This document shows positions 1-14,043 of a DNA stretch of 64,000 nucleotides, one piece after another (the first letter of the stretch is position 1; each line of letters opens with the position of its first letter). This DNA is from Ridgeia piscesae (Eukaryota; Annelida; Polychaeta; Sabellida; Siboglinidae). Made by a program: the position numbers and the translations under genes. Below the pieces are notes generated by a model. It was not told the origin of the DNA. It made no database searches and worked only from the letters and a program-made list of their open reading frames with translations. The DNA is taken from assembly GCA_025642075.2 (NCBI GenBank), contig JAODUO010000470.1, positions 370,600-434,599 on the forward strand, in the 5' to 3' direction.

Positions 1-480
1 CGTGTAAATAACGTCACCATTACACATGGATTTACTTCACGTTTTAATTCAGCGCGATGAACGGAAAACGCGTAATATTTCCGACTCCTCTTCACAAATC
101 GATGCAACGTCCACTGTTCCATAACGCCAGCGTTCGTGTTACAAAATCACACATCGGTCGCTATGGAAACAGCAAAAGCAGTGCAGAGTTTGCGCCGACG
201 TTTTTGCACCGACTTTTGCACCGAAACTCGCTGAATGCACCCGCTGTGTAAATCGCAATGTTGTGCACGTAACTCCACGTAGGGGATAAATTCGCACACC
301 TCCACTCCTCCCTATATTCTCCCATGTCGACTACCACCGGCAGCGTCGTCAGTTAATTATTCTATTGCAATGACGATGCAGGTAACGCGATACTTATTAG
401 CGGTAATTGACGATTCGTGCAACAGTCGCAGGATTCCTGCGCCTGTGACGGCCGTCAACACATGTACTGAATAAATCTGT
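1..480. other. CpG-richer segment, possible promoter edge
   Basis: Several CpG-containing stretches occur here (for example around 55-75, 125-170, 190-200 and 335-450), whereas the following kilobases are CpG-poor. A short 64-codon frame at 57-251 has no recognisable homology and is probably chance. The segment could be the edge of a promoter for a gene lying left of the window. This is inference from composition only. Confidence 0.25.
157..170 (+). promoter_or_regulatory. X-box-like (RFX) motif
   Basis: GTCGCTATGGAAAC fits the RFX X-box consensus RYYNYY-N2-RRNRAC at every position. RFX factors drive ciliary genes in animals. It lies in the CpG-richer segment. A 14-base degenerate match can arise by chance and no target gene is visible. 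Confidence 0.2.
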
Positions 481-1829
481 GTGAATGCCAACGCAGTGTA
501 GACATTTACTCACAGCAGGCCGGCCCCCTGATCATGTGATCTGATACTAAACATACTGACTACACGGACCGCCTGCTAGGCACTGTCAATATGTATACCA
601 TTGAAACCACAACGATACCTACTCGAGCCAAAACAATAGGCTCACAGCCAGGGGGAGCCACTGTCATTCATGAATGTGCGGTTAGATTGACATTCAATTA
701 CCAGGAATAAGCAAACTGCCAAAACAACATTGTTAACGTTAACCGTGTTTAACTTATGGAATGGATTAATGGGGACAATTATGTGCATTGAATGGAATAC
801 CTGTAATCACACTGTACAGTCAGTGTACAGGCAGCATTTTATGATTGGTCTTCACAGGTAATAAACAATTATTCTGTAATCACATTATTATTTCCCTCAG
901 ATCTGTATCACTCATGATTAGAACTAGTAATTCACTTCACGATGTGTGGTAAGTAAACAGATGTACTCATGAATGTACTAGTGTATGATTCCCACAGCGT
1001 AAGAAACAGTACACAAAAGCAGGTTATAATTGGCCAATGCACCTGTCTTAGTCTGAGAAACATCACATTTTGTTTTATATAAATGTTATGGTTCTATTTT
1101 AACATTTCCATAACGACTAAAAGAAACAAATATTTAGATATTCGTTAATTTACTCATTTAATCCTGTGAGGAAGTGCAAAAGTGCACACAGTGTGGCCCT
1201 GCTATTGTGCCTGGTGTACTGATCCCAGTGTGATCATAATCAATACATGATCTAGATTAACATATTTCAGTATTACACAATTACATATAATACTTACGCA
1301 CATATACCTGGTATGATGTTGTTAATTTGTATGGTGACACATATATGTTATATATGGAGATGTTATCTGGATTACATTTTTAACAATGGCACGCAAACTC
1401 AAAGCAAACAACATTAGACCCAAAACCATCAATGTCATGTTAGACTAGCAACCAGGACACATGCATACGAGAGCCATACGTACATACATACATGAGTAGT
1501 TACCTGGCCTATCACAGTGCATTACTACATATGTAAGTAGGCTCAATGAATGCGACAATATGCAGACTTGTCCACCTGCACTGCAATCAGGGCCAGATAA
1601 TATGCGCAGTCATTGTGGGACAGACCCCCACAGACACACACACAGCCGGAAATATAAGCAGTCTAAATATGTGTCAACCCATAATCTGGAATCTAAATCC
1701 TCTCCATGTGCCATGTTTGTGGTCAGTCACAGCTAGTTTTCAAAGTGACACATTTACATTTAACAGTTGGTTGGTTACTTGACTTGAGCCTTTTCTACAA
1801 TTTGTGTTCAGTTAATGGCCCACCTGCCG
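481..1829. other. non-coding, nothing recognised
   Basis: AT-rich unique-looking sequence with no open frame of convincing composition, no simple repeat of note and no recognisable element. Confidence 0.5.
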
Positions 1830-1880
1830 GGCTGCCCGCCCGCCCGCCCGCCCGCCCGCCCGCCCGCCGGCCCGCCCGGC
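1830..1880. repeat. (CCCG)n microsatellite
   Basis: About ten CCCG/GCCC units with a few interruptions. The open frame through it is a by-product of the repeat. Confidence 0.85.
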
Positions 1881-4832
1881 TGTCTGTAACAGTGTGCTGG
1901 ACGACGATGAGATGGTTACCATCAAGAAATAAAACTGATCACATTCACAAGTACACATATTCATCACTTAATTAAAACCTACTGCATATCTAAGAATAGC
2001 TACAATTGACCCATTTTTGTAATTTCTATATTATTGTGTTATTGTTATTGTTATTGTATTGTTAGTAAAATAAAATAAAACAAAAAATCTAGCTTAGTAC
2101 CAATATAATATAATAACACATACAGTTGACAACAGCTGGACTGTTCAGTGTGGACTTCAAATATCCTATCTACACCATAACTTCGAAACATTGCTACTGA
2201 ACACTGCAATTTTGTTGTATACCAGCAGACACGAATAAATCGGTACACTGTAACTAAAATATACATGGCTGGAACAATGTTAACATGAAGGTGTCCTGTG
2301 CTGCCCCCTTGTGAACATAATTGAAACAAACCTGTAGCAAATGGCACATGTTCATAATGTAGCAAGAATGCTTTGAAGTGGTGTATTACCAATGGTTTCA
2401 AGAGGTTGAATAGAACAAACTTGAAACAATGAAAAAATATAGCACATGTGGTCATGAGTTAAACTCATATAAACATAACTTCTGTGCGATGACTTCCTCA
2501 CATTTATCTCATCCAATTTATCTTACATTGTACCATAAACTCTGCTGCGTAGCAACATTCCCGCAATGTGTAAATACCAAAGATTGTAGCATTTAATTTA
2601 GTTTTAATGTGTATTATTATTTTTATTTTATATTAGTTTCTTAACAACTATTACTCAACACTGATGTGCAACTCATCAGAAATTGAAACTTATTACTAAA
2701 AAAATTATTTAAAAACCCAGTAACAAAAACACATAGTTTCCTAGGTAAACTCTCATACCAGATTAGAAACGCGTGCTATGTGTGACTGTTTGTGTAGGAT
2801 TCTAAGTCCCCATCCAATATCACTGACCCACGCCAACTACAGTCACCACAAAGTGAACCAACACTACCTTCAACCTGTGTGCTTCAAACAAATGTTTACC
2901 ATGCCAGACATAAATATATTCTTCAAATACAGTTCTATTTCTACTCTGTATACAAGCGAGACATTCCAATACAACCTAACTGGACAGTTGTGAAGTACCA
3001 GAACAAATTCATGAATGTTTATAAAACTATAATCAATATGTTCAAACTTGGAATAATGTAAGTCAAATTGCATTTACGGTGTGTAGTTAGTTTAGCAAGC
3101 TGGTAATAATGTGTGTAATTTTAAAGATATAACAAACAACAGGACCAAATTTAAATGAAAAACGATACCAGTTCTAAAACGAGTTTAATTGGGAACATCA
3201 CTGAAGTGAGCAAAGTTAGTCTCGCTTTTAAACCGACTGTCGCTTGGCCAAGTAACTTTGTCGAGAAGACAGTCTGGTCACTTAGGTGGCTTTTGGATGT
3301 TAACCATGTGAGGGGCTAAATAGTGCTGCCACCTCACGGGGCCTGGGTAATCAAGGCTAATCCTGCCATAATTCATGTTTCATAAGCAACTGCAAATTTG
3401 CATTTCTGTTTATTTTTGTGTGAATATAAGTTCAATGTTGAATACTTTTAATAGTATAATATTATCTTATAAAAGTACGTACCTACTTTAGTTTTTATTT
3501 CATAGTTGGCCTGAGAGCCAATCAGTGTTACTACCCTATTCTGGGGTTAGACCACCCTAGTGGCAACAATAGCAGACCATTAATTATTAATATCCGAGAT
3601 GGATGTGATGGGCTAAACATTGCTGCCACCTCACGGAGCCTGGGTAATCGATGCTGTAATACTGTTTGATGTTAATTTTGCCACGTCTAATACTGCAGAC
3701 TTCATGCTACTCCAGTGAACAGAGATCCCCACTTAAGTTTAACCCTATCTTCAGTGCTGCTAGTGTAGGACTAGGAGAGGGTGAGTTGGTCCCCAGACAT
3801 AGCTGAGACCTGGGAGACAGACAGCCTGCTAGCCCCATAAACAAGTGGGAGAAGGGAGTTGACACAACAGCCACAACCCTTCTCCCATGTAAGGGAATTA
3901 CCTTGTACAGTGGTGCCATCTGGTGATCATTATAAGACTCATTCAGCCAGACACGGCAAGGTACACAATAATATGCAGCTCAGGCTACATGTCTGCTTCT
4001 TCACTTCCAAGTGTTGAAGATATTTATTAGTTTAATCATGATTACAATTAAAAAAAAATTTAGTCTTTTACAATGTAAATGTTCAAGTTTGATAATGAAT
4101 TTCTCAATAAAGAATATGCTATCATATTTAGATGTATGCATTCAAATTTGCATTGCAAATTACATTTCATTTTTTAGTTAACAAAATGATGTTTCATTTC
4201 TCAAAGATTGGGTTTCCTAAATATTTAGTTTGGTGTTGTTTATTAATTTCTGATATTTTCAGATTTTTTTTATATTTCATTATCTTCTGGTGATTGTGCA
4301 ATAACTATGCTGCCATCTAGTGATTACTAATGTAACCACCAGGCAAACCCAGCAGTTTTAAATAAAATCTCTTAAAACAGCCTTTTGCAATCTGTAGGAC
4401 ATGTATTACTACACTTCTGGGTTTTTAGTAAATGTACCACTGATCACAAGCAATGAACTCAAAGTACCCAGTACTCAGATGTGAAGTAGGATGGCAAATA
4501 TAATTCAAGGGTTATAAGCATATCATCTACAAGTATATGCAAATATGATACTTCTAGTTACAGCAGACCATAGCTACTGCACATAATACATGATTACAGA
4601 GCCATATCGGTATAATTAAAGTCAGTCTTCAAAGTCAAGTATTCTGAGAAGTGTCAAGCAATGCTATATATGTTTAATAGTTGTAATAACTGCAACTGTT
4701 TTATACACATGAACTGATAGAGGACAATGTGGACAGCATTATTTAGATCTGTTACATTGCAATATTACTGGGGATAATTTGGGTCTAGCCTCATCTGTAC
4801 TTTCGTGTATCTAATCATTTGCATGTATATGG
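1881..4832. other. non-coding with a dispersed repeat pair
   Basis: Mostly AT-rich, with no convincing exon. Two copies of a 40-bp element share GCTGCCACCTCACGG at 3,312-3,352 and 3,610-3,649, about 298 bp apart and in the same orientation. This suggests an old tandem duplication or two fragments of one interspersed repeat. The 70-codon minus frame at 3,707-3,919 lies next to the pair and shows nothing recognisable. Confidence 0.45.
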
Positions 4833-5060
4833 ACACACACATGCATGAATGCATGTACGCATGCACGGATGGATGCATGTACGCATGTATGCATGCACAC
4901 GCGCATGCACATACACTAAGACACAAACATTCACAGAGACACTGTCACACACACTCCTACACACACGCATGCACGCACGCATGCACACATGAACATGCAC
5001 ACTGTTACATAAAGAAACATGCACTCACACACCCTGCCCCTGCCCCTGCCCCGCCCCCAC
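4833..5060. repeat. CA/ATGC low-complexity tract
   Basis: Degenerate mixture of CACA, ATGCATGC and CTGCCC units. Open frames on both strands read as His/Cys/Thr-rich low-complexity peptide and are not genes. Confidence 0.75.
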
Positions 5061-5803
5061 CCACCAACTAAATTAATTTTGAATGTTGTCCCGTCTTTCG
5101 CACCAAACACAACACATTCATAACCACATTGATTGTCATCTCACAAATCATTCCTGTCCTAACTGATGACTACAGGTACAGCAGCCAGCTCAGTCCGGGC
5201 AACTGACCCAGGTACAACCAGCATGGAAACGGAATGCCCTAATGAGACGGGGACAGAGTTTTGAGAAAGAACTGGGTCAGTGCTATAGTGTTCCAATTCC
5301 AGGTTCACCTACTCTGTGACAAAAATAGGCCATTAGCATTACACCACATTGGTGGAGGTAATAGCTGTGGCATTAGTCACATGTGCCAACTGAGAGGAGG
5401 GGATGGGTGCAGATAAGCATCTAGATAAAAATAACAGGTCAACTGGGCTTTTCTTCCAGCTGATGGCAACTGACACTGGATCCCAGATGCAGAGTAAATC
5501 AACAGCATCATCAGGGTAGAAGTGAAGCAGCTTCACCCACTTGCCTGGGGGACTTGTAGCACTAATTATAAGGCTATTTTTATCATCACTGGTCCCCAAT
5601 TGTTGACAGCTATCCCAGAAATGCAAACTTTTCAAGCAAATTCATATGCTGTCTGAATGAACACATCTACATCTAAATGATTTGATGATATCAATTTCAT
5701 TTATATTCTTAAAAACACATAAAAATTATAGAATACTGCTAAATATTCACCCGAGGACATATAGTGCAGCCAAAGGTTACTGGGCCCCAAGAATCACTAG
5801 TTG
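5061..5803. other. non-coding; one unproven minus-strand frame
   Basis: A 98-codon minus frame at 5,339-5,635 has a less biased composition than its surroundings, but I recognise no domain and see no clear splice signals. I leave it unassigned. Confidence 0.35.
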
Positions 5804-6384
5804 CTGACTGACTGACTGACTGACTGACTGACTGACTGACGGTGACTGACTGACTGACTGACTGACTGACTGGCCAGACTGGACGACGGACAGGAGCGAC
5901 GGACGACGCGGACGGACGACGACGGACGACGACGGACGGACGACGACGACGACGGACGACGGACGGACGGACGGACGGACGGACGGACGGACGGACGGAC
6001 GGACGGACGGACGGACGGACGGACGGACGGACGGACGGACGAGACGGCGACGGACGACGACGACTGACGACTGACTGACAGACGGACGGACGACGACGAC
6101 GGACGACGAGACGACGCGGACGGACGACGAGACGAGACTGGACGCGACGACTGACTGACTGACTGACTGACTGACTGACTGACTGACTGACTGACTGACT
6201 GACTGACTGACTGACTGACTGACTGACTGACTGACTGACTGACTGACTGACTGACTGACTGACTGACTGACTGACTGACTGACTGACTGACTGACTGACT
6301 GACTGACTGACTGACTGACTGACTGACTGACTGACTGACTGACTGACTGACTGACTGACTGACTGACTGACTGACTGACTGACT
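5804..6384. repeat. composite (GACT)n / (GGAC)n / (GACT)n microsatellite
   Basis: A pure GACT tract (5,804-5,874) is followed by a GGAC/GAC-rich core with irregular phase (about 5,875-6,155) and then a long pure GACT tract (about 6,150-6,384). Confidence 0.95.
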
Positions 6385-8030
6385 TACAGACTGATTGATA
6401 ATTTTATTTTCCCATGTACTTAGTTATCACTATTTTCGATAGCCGAGCCACTCACATCATTTACAACAGTCATACAACATGTGATGATATATTTACAAAG
6501 TATACAGTACAAGTTAAAACGGAAGAGAATAAATAAATACATAAAATACAAAGAAGTGAAATATAAGTACAATTTAAATAAAATAAGTATAACAGACAAG
6601 AACAATATGCTAACTAATCCACCCTAAGTTCAAGGCAAGCTTGATAATAGCTGGATAACAGTTATGTAACAGACACAAGTTGAAGCAGAACCTGTGTCGA
6701 CTGCGACCCAGTTTACATGGTGCTAAGATTGGGTCGAGTAAACTACAATGCTGAGATCTGAGGTGAGACGACCTTGGCAAATTAACCCGGTTCAGGAGTA
6801 CAGGCCTGCTTGCCCACAGGTAGATCAGCAACATGCTTGTTAATATGATACTGTCTGCCGATTTGCGTACTACATCAAGGCAAGTTGACAGACCTCACAA
6901 AACACCTGGTTCTGGTATATAAATCCTCCACCGATCAGCTCCAAACAATAACACTGTAGGATGTTCCACATGACCGATTCCGTGGCCACAGTAGCCAGTG
7001 CTACACCTGAATGCACAAAACCAACACAAGTACACATCAATTAAGAGATCATTCAGGCAGGAGTTAATGTATACTACTACTACATGTCTCAAGCAATGGC
7101 TGGCCATGGTCTAGTTCATTGATAAGAGTCACTCAATTAATCTGAGTTCTTGTAGACTTAACCTGGTGAAGTTTGACCAAAGTTTGAGGTCACATGTTCT
7201 CGTTACTGGGATGTAAAAGAACAACTTATTCAGTTAATTGACTCTTTTAATTTGTTCCTCGGGACATGGCTTTCGTTATAAGATTTGGTAACTCACAAAA
7301 GTGTTAACTACTTCATTTTAATCGTAAGTAGAGCCTGGCTAGTTTTTTATTTTAAGAAAACTAAATAACAAGTTTGTTATAGCATGTCGTAGTGGGAACT
7401 TGACATGATAATCTTATTAGCGGAATTATAATAATGAGACAAACAAAGACTGAATCGACAGTCATTCATCACGTCATAGAACGGACGGTTGCTATCAGAC
7501 CTATTTGGGGTGGTCCTTCTCTAGATAGGGTCTCATGTTGGATGGTCTCCATACTTTGGAATATAACTGCATAGAAAAATCAACATTTGTAGGTCTAGTT
7601 TTCTTGCTAACACCACATAACCTGATTCCACAAACTGAGGCAGTTGATTGCGCTTATTTGTTTTAGCTCTAACATCAAATAACGCCCACAACAGCGCAGT
7701 AATGGATTCTAACAGACCGTACATGTGGTTGTGTGTGTCTCACATGTTGCTGGTATTTGCCATTCCGCATATGAATAGGTCTCTGTCACACATGTGCAGA
7801 AGGCACTGCTTTATGGCCATGCCAAGTCTACATGTAATTTACTGCATTTATTATGTTTGGCAGTCATGGTTTTTATAAACAACTGTGCCTTTTCTTTTTA
7901 ACAAAAACATTAGTTTGAAGTGATTAGCTGTTCACACATTGCGCATAGTGTGTTGAACAGATCTACACATGCTGAATATTCTACAGTTTGATGGCACCAC
8001 CAAGTAAACATAACACACCTAACACATAGT
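6385..8030. other. non-coding, nothing recognised
   Basis: Short open frames of 60-76 codons occur on both strands. None has recognisable motifs or supporting splice signals. Confidence 0.45.
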
Positions 8031-8137
8031 GTCACTGTCACTGTCACTGTCACTGTCACTGTCACTGTCACTGTCACTGTCACTGTCACTGTCACTGTCA
8101 CTGTCACTGTCACTGTCACTGTCACTGTCACTGTCAC
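8031..8137. repeat. (GTCACT)n hexanucleotide repeat
   Basis: About 18 near-perfect 6-bp units. The unit is a multiple of three, so it yields Ser-Asp or Thr-Val dipeptide frames that are not genes. Confidence 0.95.
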
Positions 8138-8435
8138 ACGACATGCTGTAGACACTGCGAAATAACTTTCCTGTGTCAGTTGTACAAAATACATAATAAA
8201 CAGACAATGGTTTCTAGGGAACATTGTGTGAGTACAATGGACTCCTGCTGTGGTCACATTTGGGAGTCTGCAGAACAAACTGGGAGTCTGCGCTCCAATC
8301 TCCCACATACATGTCAATATTTTGATAAATCACAAGTGAACAAGTGGCCTGTACTCTAAAGTGGCTACACTTGTGCTGGATTTAAAAGCAGCATGATGTG
8401 TCGGGCTTACAAGTGTTTTCAAATTTATACGTGTG
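8138..8435. other. short non-coding spacer between two microsatellites
   Basis: Unique sequence with no recognised feature. Confidence 0.4.
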
Positions 8436-8668
8436 ACTTGACTGACTGACTGACTGACTGACTGACTGACTGACTGACTGACTGACTGACTGACTGACTG
8501 ACTGACTGACTGACTGACTGACTGACTGACTGACTGACTGACTGACTGACTGACTGACTGACTGACTGACTGACTGACTGACTGACTGACTGACTGACTG
8601 ACTGACTGACTGACTGACTGACTGACTGACTGACTGACGGACTGACTGATTGATTGATTGATTGATTC
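8436..8668. repeat. (GACT)n microsatellite
   Basis: About 55 tetranucleotide units, ending in a few GATT units. The Gln-Ser-Val-Ser frame on the minus strand is a product of the repeat. Confidence 0.95.
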
Positions 8669-10880
8669 ACTTATATTTATTATGTACACCCCTGGTTCAT
8701 CTTCCGCCGTTGTGTATGGACATGCCTGACTTGTTTCCGTAGTTGATGAGGTGACAGCAACGATATCATCATAATTTGTTATGGCAACAGACAAGTCACC
8801 ATACTTTTATGGAAAAAGGTGCAATTTTCTTGTAAAAAATTGTTGAGTAAACACCAAAGGGCAAAGGCATATTTATCGTGGATTTGAGGATGACGCCTAG
8901 TGCTGACAGTCGGCGGTTGATGTGTGGCTGGTGTGTGCAGAAGTCAGCACTAGTCGGCGGAACTAATTGGTTTTACGCTGACTGCCAACTGATGTCAGTG
9001 TTAGTCTGTTAATGTGTGCCTAGTACTGCCTACTGGCTGCCTAGCATACAAAGCCTTAAAGAAAAAGCGTGCTAATTAAAAGTTTATACAAAGAATAAGT
9101 AAGCGGTGTAGTGAAAGTCTGTTAATTATAGAAATACTGGTCGCATATGAATTGCATAACAATTATGATTCTAAATAAATGGATAAACATTATAGTGACT
9201 GCTATATGTAAATCCTTTTCAAGTGCCATGTCATAGCACTGTTATATGTACGGCAAGTAAAAGATTTTAAATCTTGACAAATAAAATGTTAAAGTACTAA
9301 ATCATAGAGGCGCAAGGTTTACTACATTCTACACAAACAGGTAATGCTGTACAACAGCAAATCACTCTTTATGCAGTTTTCTTCTGTTGTGTCTCGTCAG
9401 TGTGTAACATATACCTAAAAACCAAACATGGAGGCAGTGCAGTGCACTGTCTGTCTGTAGAGAATACGTGTCTGTGGTACTGTGTTATTACAGACGACTG
9501 TATTGTCACAAAACCACAGCCGAAGTGAACAATCGAGGACAGTGTACAGTTATACCACTCACATGTAGTTTGCATACAGAGTGGTCTGTCAGTCAGGATA
9601 ATGGGCACATTCTGGTTAACTTGGCCTCAAACAATGACACACATTATGAGAATCAATTTGGCGCACGTTTGAAAATCTACATATTTATTGCCTTAAACTG
9701 TATAATTTTAAGATTCCATTTTATGCATTTAGCTTATTTAGTGTACAGGTGTATATTAAACAAATGTTGTAATGCAGTGTAATTGCTCATTTATCACCTA
9801 GAGTATATATAAAGAAACATAATAATTTGTATTATTAGTACCGATGCCAAGTTAAATACTTGTGGCTACAGGCTGGTGCCAGCTGCATGTGTATGTACAC
9901 AATACCATGGATTTTTACTTGTAAAAAATAGAAGATAATTTAGGAACACCCAGTATTCAACATAAATCAACTAGACGTTCTGATTTCAGCAGGAGACTGA
10001 CAAAAGTGCCACCAGGCCACAGTGGCACCTGTGGTATGCTGCGTGTGTATCCGTTACATAGTAATCAGCTTACCAAGAGGATTAACAAACACCGCGAAAT
10101 ATGAGACGCATTTTAGAAACATTAGTCACATTTTGTTCAAGCTGCAATTTCACCTGGACACCAAATACCTTTGGTTGGGCCAACTGTTTTAATCTATGTG
10201 GTGCAAATATCAACCCCCCCTCCCATGGACCCCCCAAATACTGCCAATTTACCAGATGACTGAACTCAACCTTAATTAAACTGGGCGATCAGTTGATTAA
10301 TCGAAGGATGGGATCACGGTAATCCAAGGTAATAGTCCGTAATACCATTCAGCAAAGATTATCACAACCGCTTGAAGTCCGAATGCAATATTGCGTCACA
10401 GCTACAATAACTCTCTCTCCCTCTCTCTGTTAATCCAGCTGATCCGACTGCACCGGGACTGGCAGGTTGCAACGTGTTCAAGTGCGGGCCACGCAACTAT
10501 TCAACATAACAATCGCACCTCTCCACCTCGCGACTCACTGCTCTCTTGGGTACACCACTAGAGAGCTCAATCCATAATCTACTGCCTCAACAATGCAGTA
10601 TTTACTCAGGAAGTTACGCACAGTTTTCAACAAAACTTTTAGTACTACCAGTTGGTAGAATTGCGTAGTTTATCCAAGGGCCCTAGGGTTGCTTCGTTCT
10701 ACTAATACAAACATTTTGGGTGTTGTTTAAGGGACGTCTGATTAATAAATAAAATATTACGTTTTTATCTTCAGTACTTCTTTCTATTTAGTTGCATGTA
10801 CTAAGCATGTTATAGTTCAAGGTGGTGTCTGAAATTGCCTGCTAGCAAGGGTGGGTATGATGTATGCAGCAGTCTGCCCA
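8669..10880. other. non-coding; contains a small inverted repeat
   Basis: No recognisable exon. CTAGTGCTGAC at 8,897-8,907 and its exact reverse complement at 8,943-8,953 form an 11-bp inverted repeat with a 35-base loop. TCGGCGG follows each arm directly. Confidence 0.45.
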
Positions 10881-11249
10881 CCCTGCCTACCTACCCACCA
10901 GCACACCCACCCACCCACCCACCCACCAGCACATCCACCTACCCACCAGCACATCCACCTACCCAACAGCACACCCACCCACCCACCAACACACCCACCT
11001 ACCCACCAGCACACCCACCCACCCACCAGCACACCCACCTACCCACCAGCACACCCACCTACCCACCACACACCCACCCACCCACCACACACCCACCTAC
11101 CCACCAGCACACCCACCCACCCACCAACACACCCACCACCCACCAGCACACCCATCCACCCACCAGCACACCCACCCCACCCCACCATCAGCACACCCAT
11201 CCACCCACCCACCCACCAGCACACCCATCCACCCACCAAACCACCCACA
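10881..11249. repeat. CCCA-based minisatellite
   Basis: Irregular array of CACCCACC and CACCAGCA blocks. Open in all forward frames and all reverse frames because of its composition. Confidence 0.9.
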
Positions 11250-11286
11250 TGCTTGCATGTGTATTTGCAGTCCTGCATCCAAGAAA

Positions 11287-11344
<58 letters not shown>

Positions 11345-11490
11345 TGTGTGTGTGTGTGTACAACTGTGTGTGTGTGTACAACTGTGTGTGTGTGTACAAC
11401 TGTGTGTGTGTACAACTGTGTGTGTGTGTACAACTGTGTGTTGTACAACTGTGTGTGTGTGTACAACTGTGTGTGTACAACTGGGTATGC
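11287..11490. repeat. (TG)n, (TGCG)n and TACAACTGTG minisatellite
   Basis: A pure TG run is followed by TGCG units, then about eight copies of a TG run punctuated by TACAACTG. Confidence 0.9.
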
Positions 11491-12044
11491 GTAACTGCAT
11501 GTGCTTGCATGTTTGTACAATGATAACCTAATTCCTACGATCCTAACCACCCTCAAAAACACTGTCTGTTAATACCATTCAACTCGACCAATCATCCCTT
11601 TTCACATCACGCGAAAAACAAAACAAAAACCCTAAGAGCTGAGGGAAAACTTAATAGTTTGCTAATCCATTTAGCTAATAAATACTTAGCTACGTGGCTA
11701 CATCAACTGTGGATTATCACTCGGATTATTTTAAGAGTAATAGACAACAGACCCTGTTATTCCTGTGATCCTGTCTGGATAATGATACAAGGAATGCCGG
11801 CGTAAACAGACAGTGACAAAAGGACCACTCCAGAACACACAGTCACTCGAGTAAATAAGCTCACAGAAGGTTCTACACTGACTACAGAGTAAATAAAATC
11901 CTCACTACACTTCTGAAACTGATCATTATAGTTTCGTTTCCAGACGTAAACAATGACACAGTTTGTATTGTGTGGTTCTACGACACAGACTTCTGACACC
12001 TGGGACTGTCCAGTCGACTGGGACTCACAGTCTTGGCCCTGTTC
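11491..12044. other. non-coding, nothing recognised
   Basis: Unique AT-rich sequence. The 80-codon minus frame at 11,757-11,999 shows no recognisable motif. Confidence 0.4.
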
Positions 12045-12500
12045 ACTCTAATTACTCAAGTTACTCAGTTGAATAGTCAGTTACTCTATTTACCCTGTTC
12101 TTTACTCCATTTACTCTACTTACATTCTTTACTCATTTTAATCCAGTTACTCTACTTATTCCCATTCTTTACTTCATTTATTTCATTTATTTCATTTACT
12201 TCATTTACTCCATTTACTCCATTTACTCCATTTACTCCATTTACTCCATTTACTCCCATCCCACTCTTTACTCCATTTACTCCAGTGACTCTGTATTCCC
12301 ACTCTTTACTCCACTTACTCTCAATCTTTACTCTATATACTCCAGTTACTCAATTAAATACTCAGTTACTCCACATATGCCCATTATTTACTTCGTTTAC
12401 TCCAATTATTCAGTCAAATACTGTCACTCCACTTACCCCAGTCCTTTACTCCATTTGCTCCAGTAAGTTAAATACCCAGTTGCTGCACCTACTCCAGTCT
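12045..12500. repeat. degenerate TTTACTCCA-type tandem repeat
   Basis: Dozens of diverged copies of a motif close to TTTACTCCA, sometimes joined to CAGTTACTC. They are purest at about 12,200-12,255 and decay on both sides. The 173-codon plus frame reads as Phe/Thr/Leu-rich repeat and is not a gene. Confidence 0.8.

Positions 12501-14042
<1,542 letters not shown>

Positions 14043-14043
<1 letters not shown>

Noticed and set aside
8019..8794. Ser-Asp and Gln-Ser-Val-Ser repeat proteins
   Set aside because: Pure translations of (GTCACT)n and (GACT)n microsatellites.
10835..11562. Overlapping long frames of 120-226 codons on both strands
   Set aside because: They are produced by CCCA, TG and TGCG repeats and have no start context, motifs or unbiased composition.
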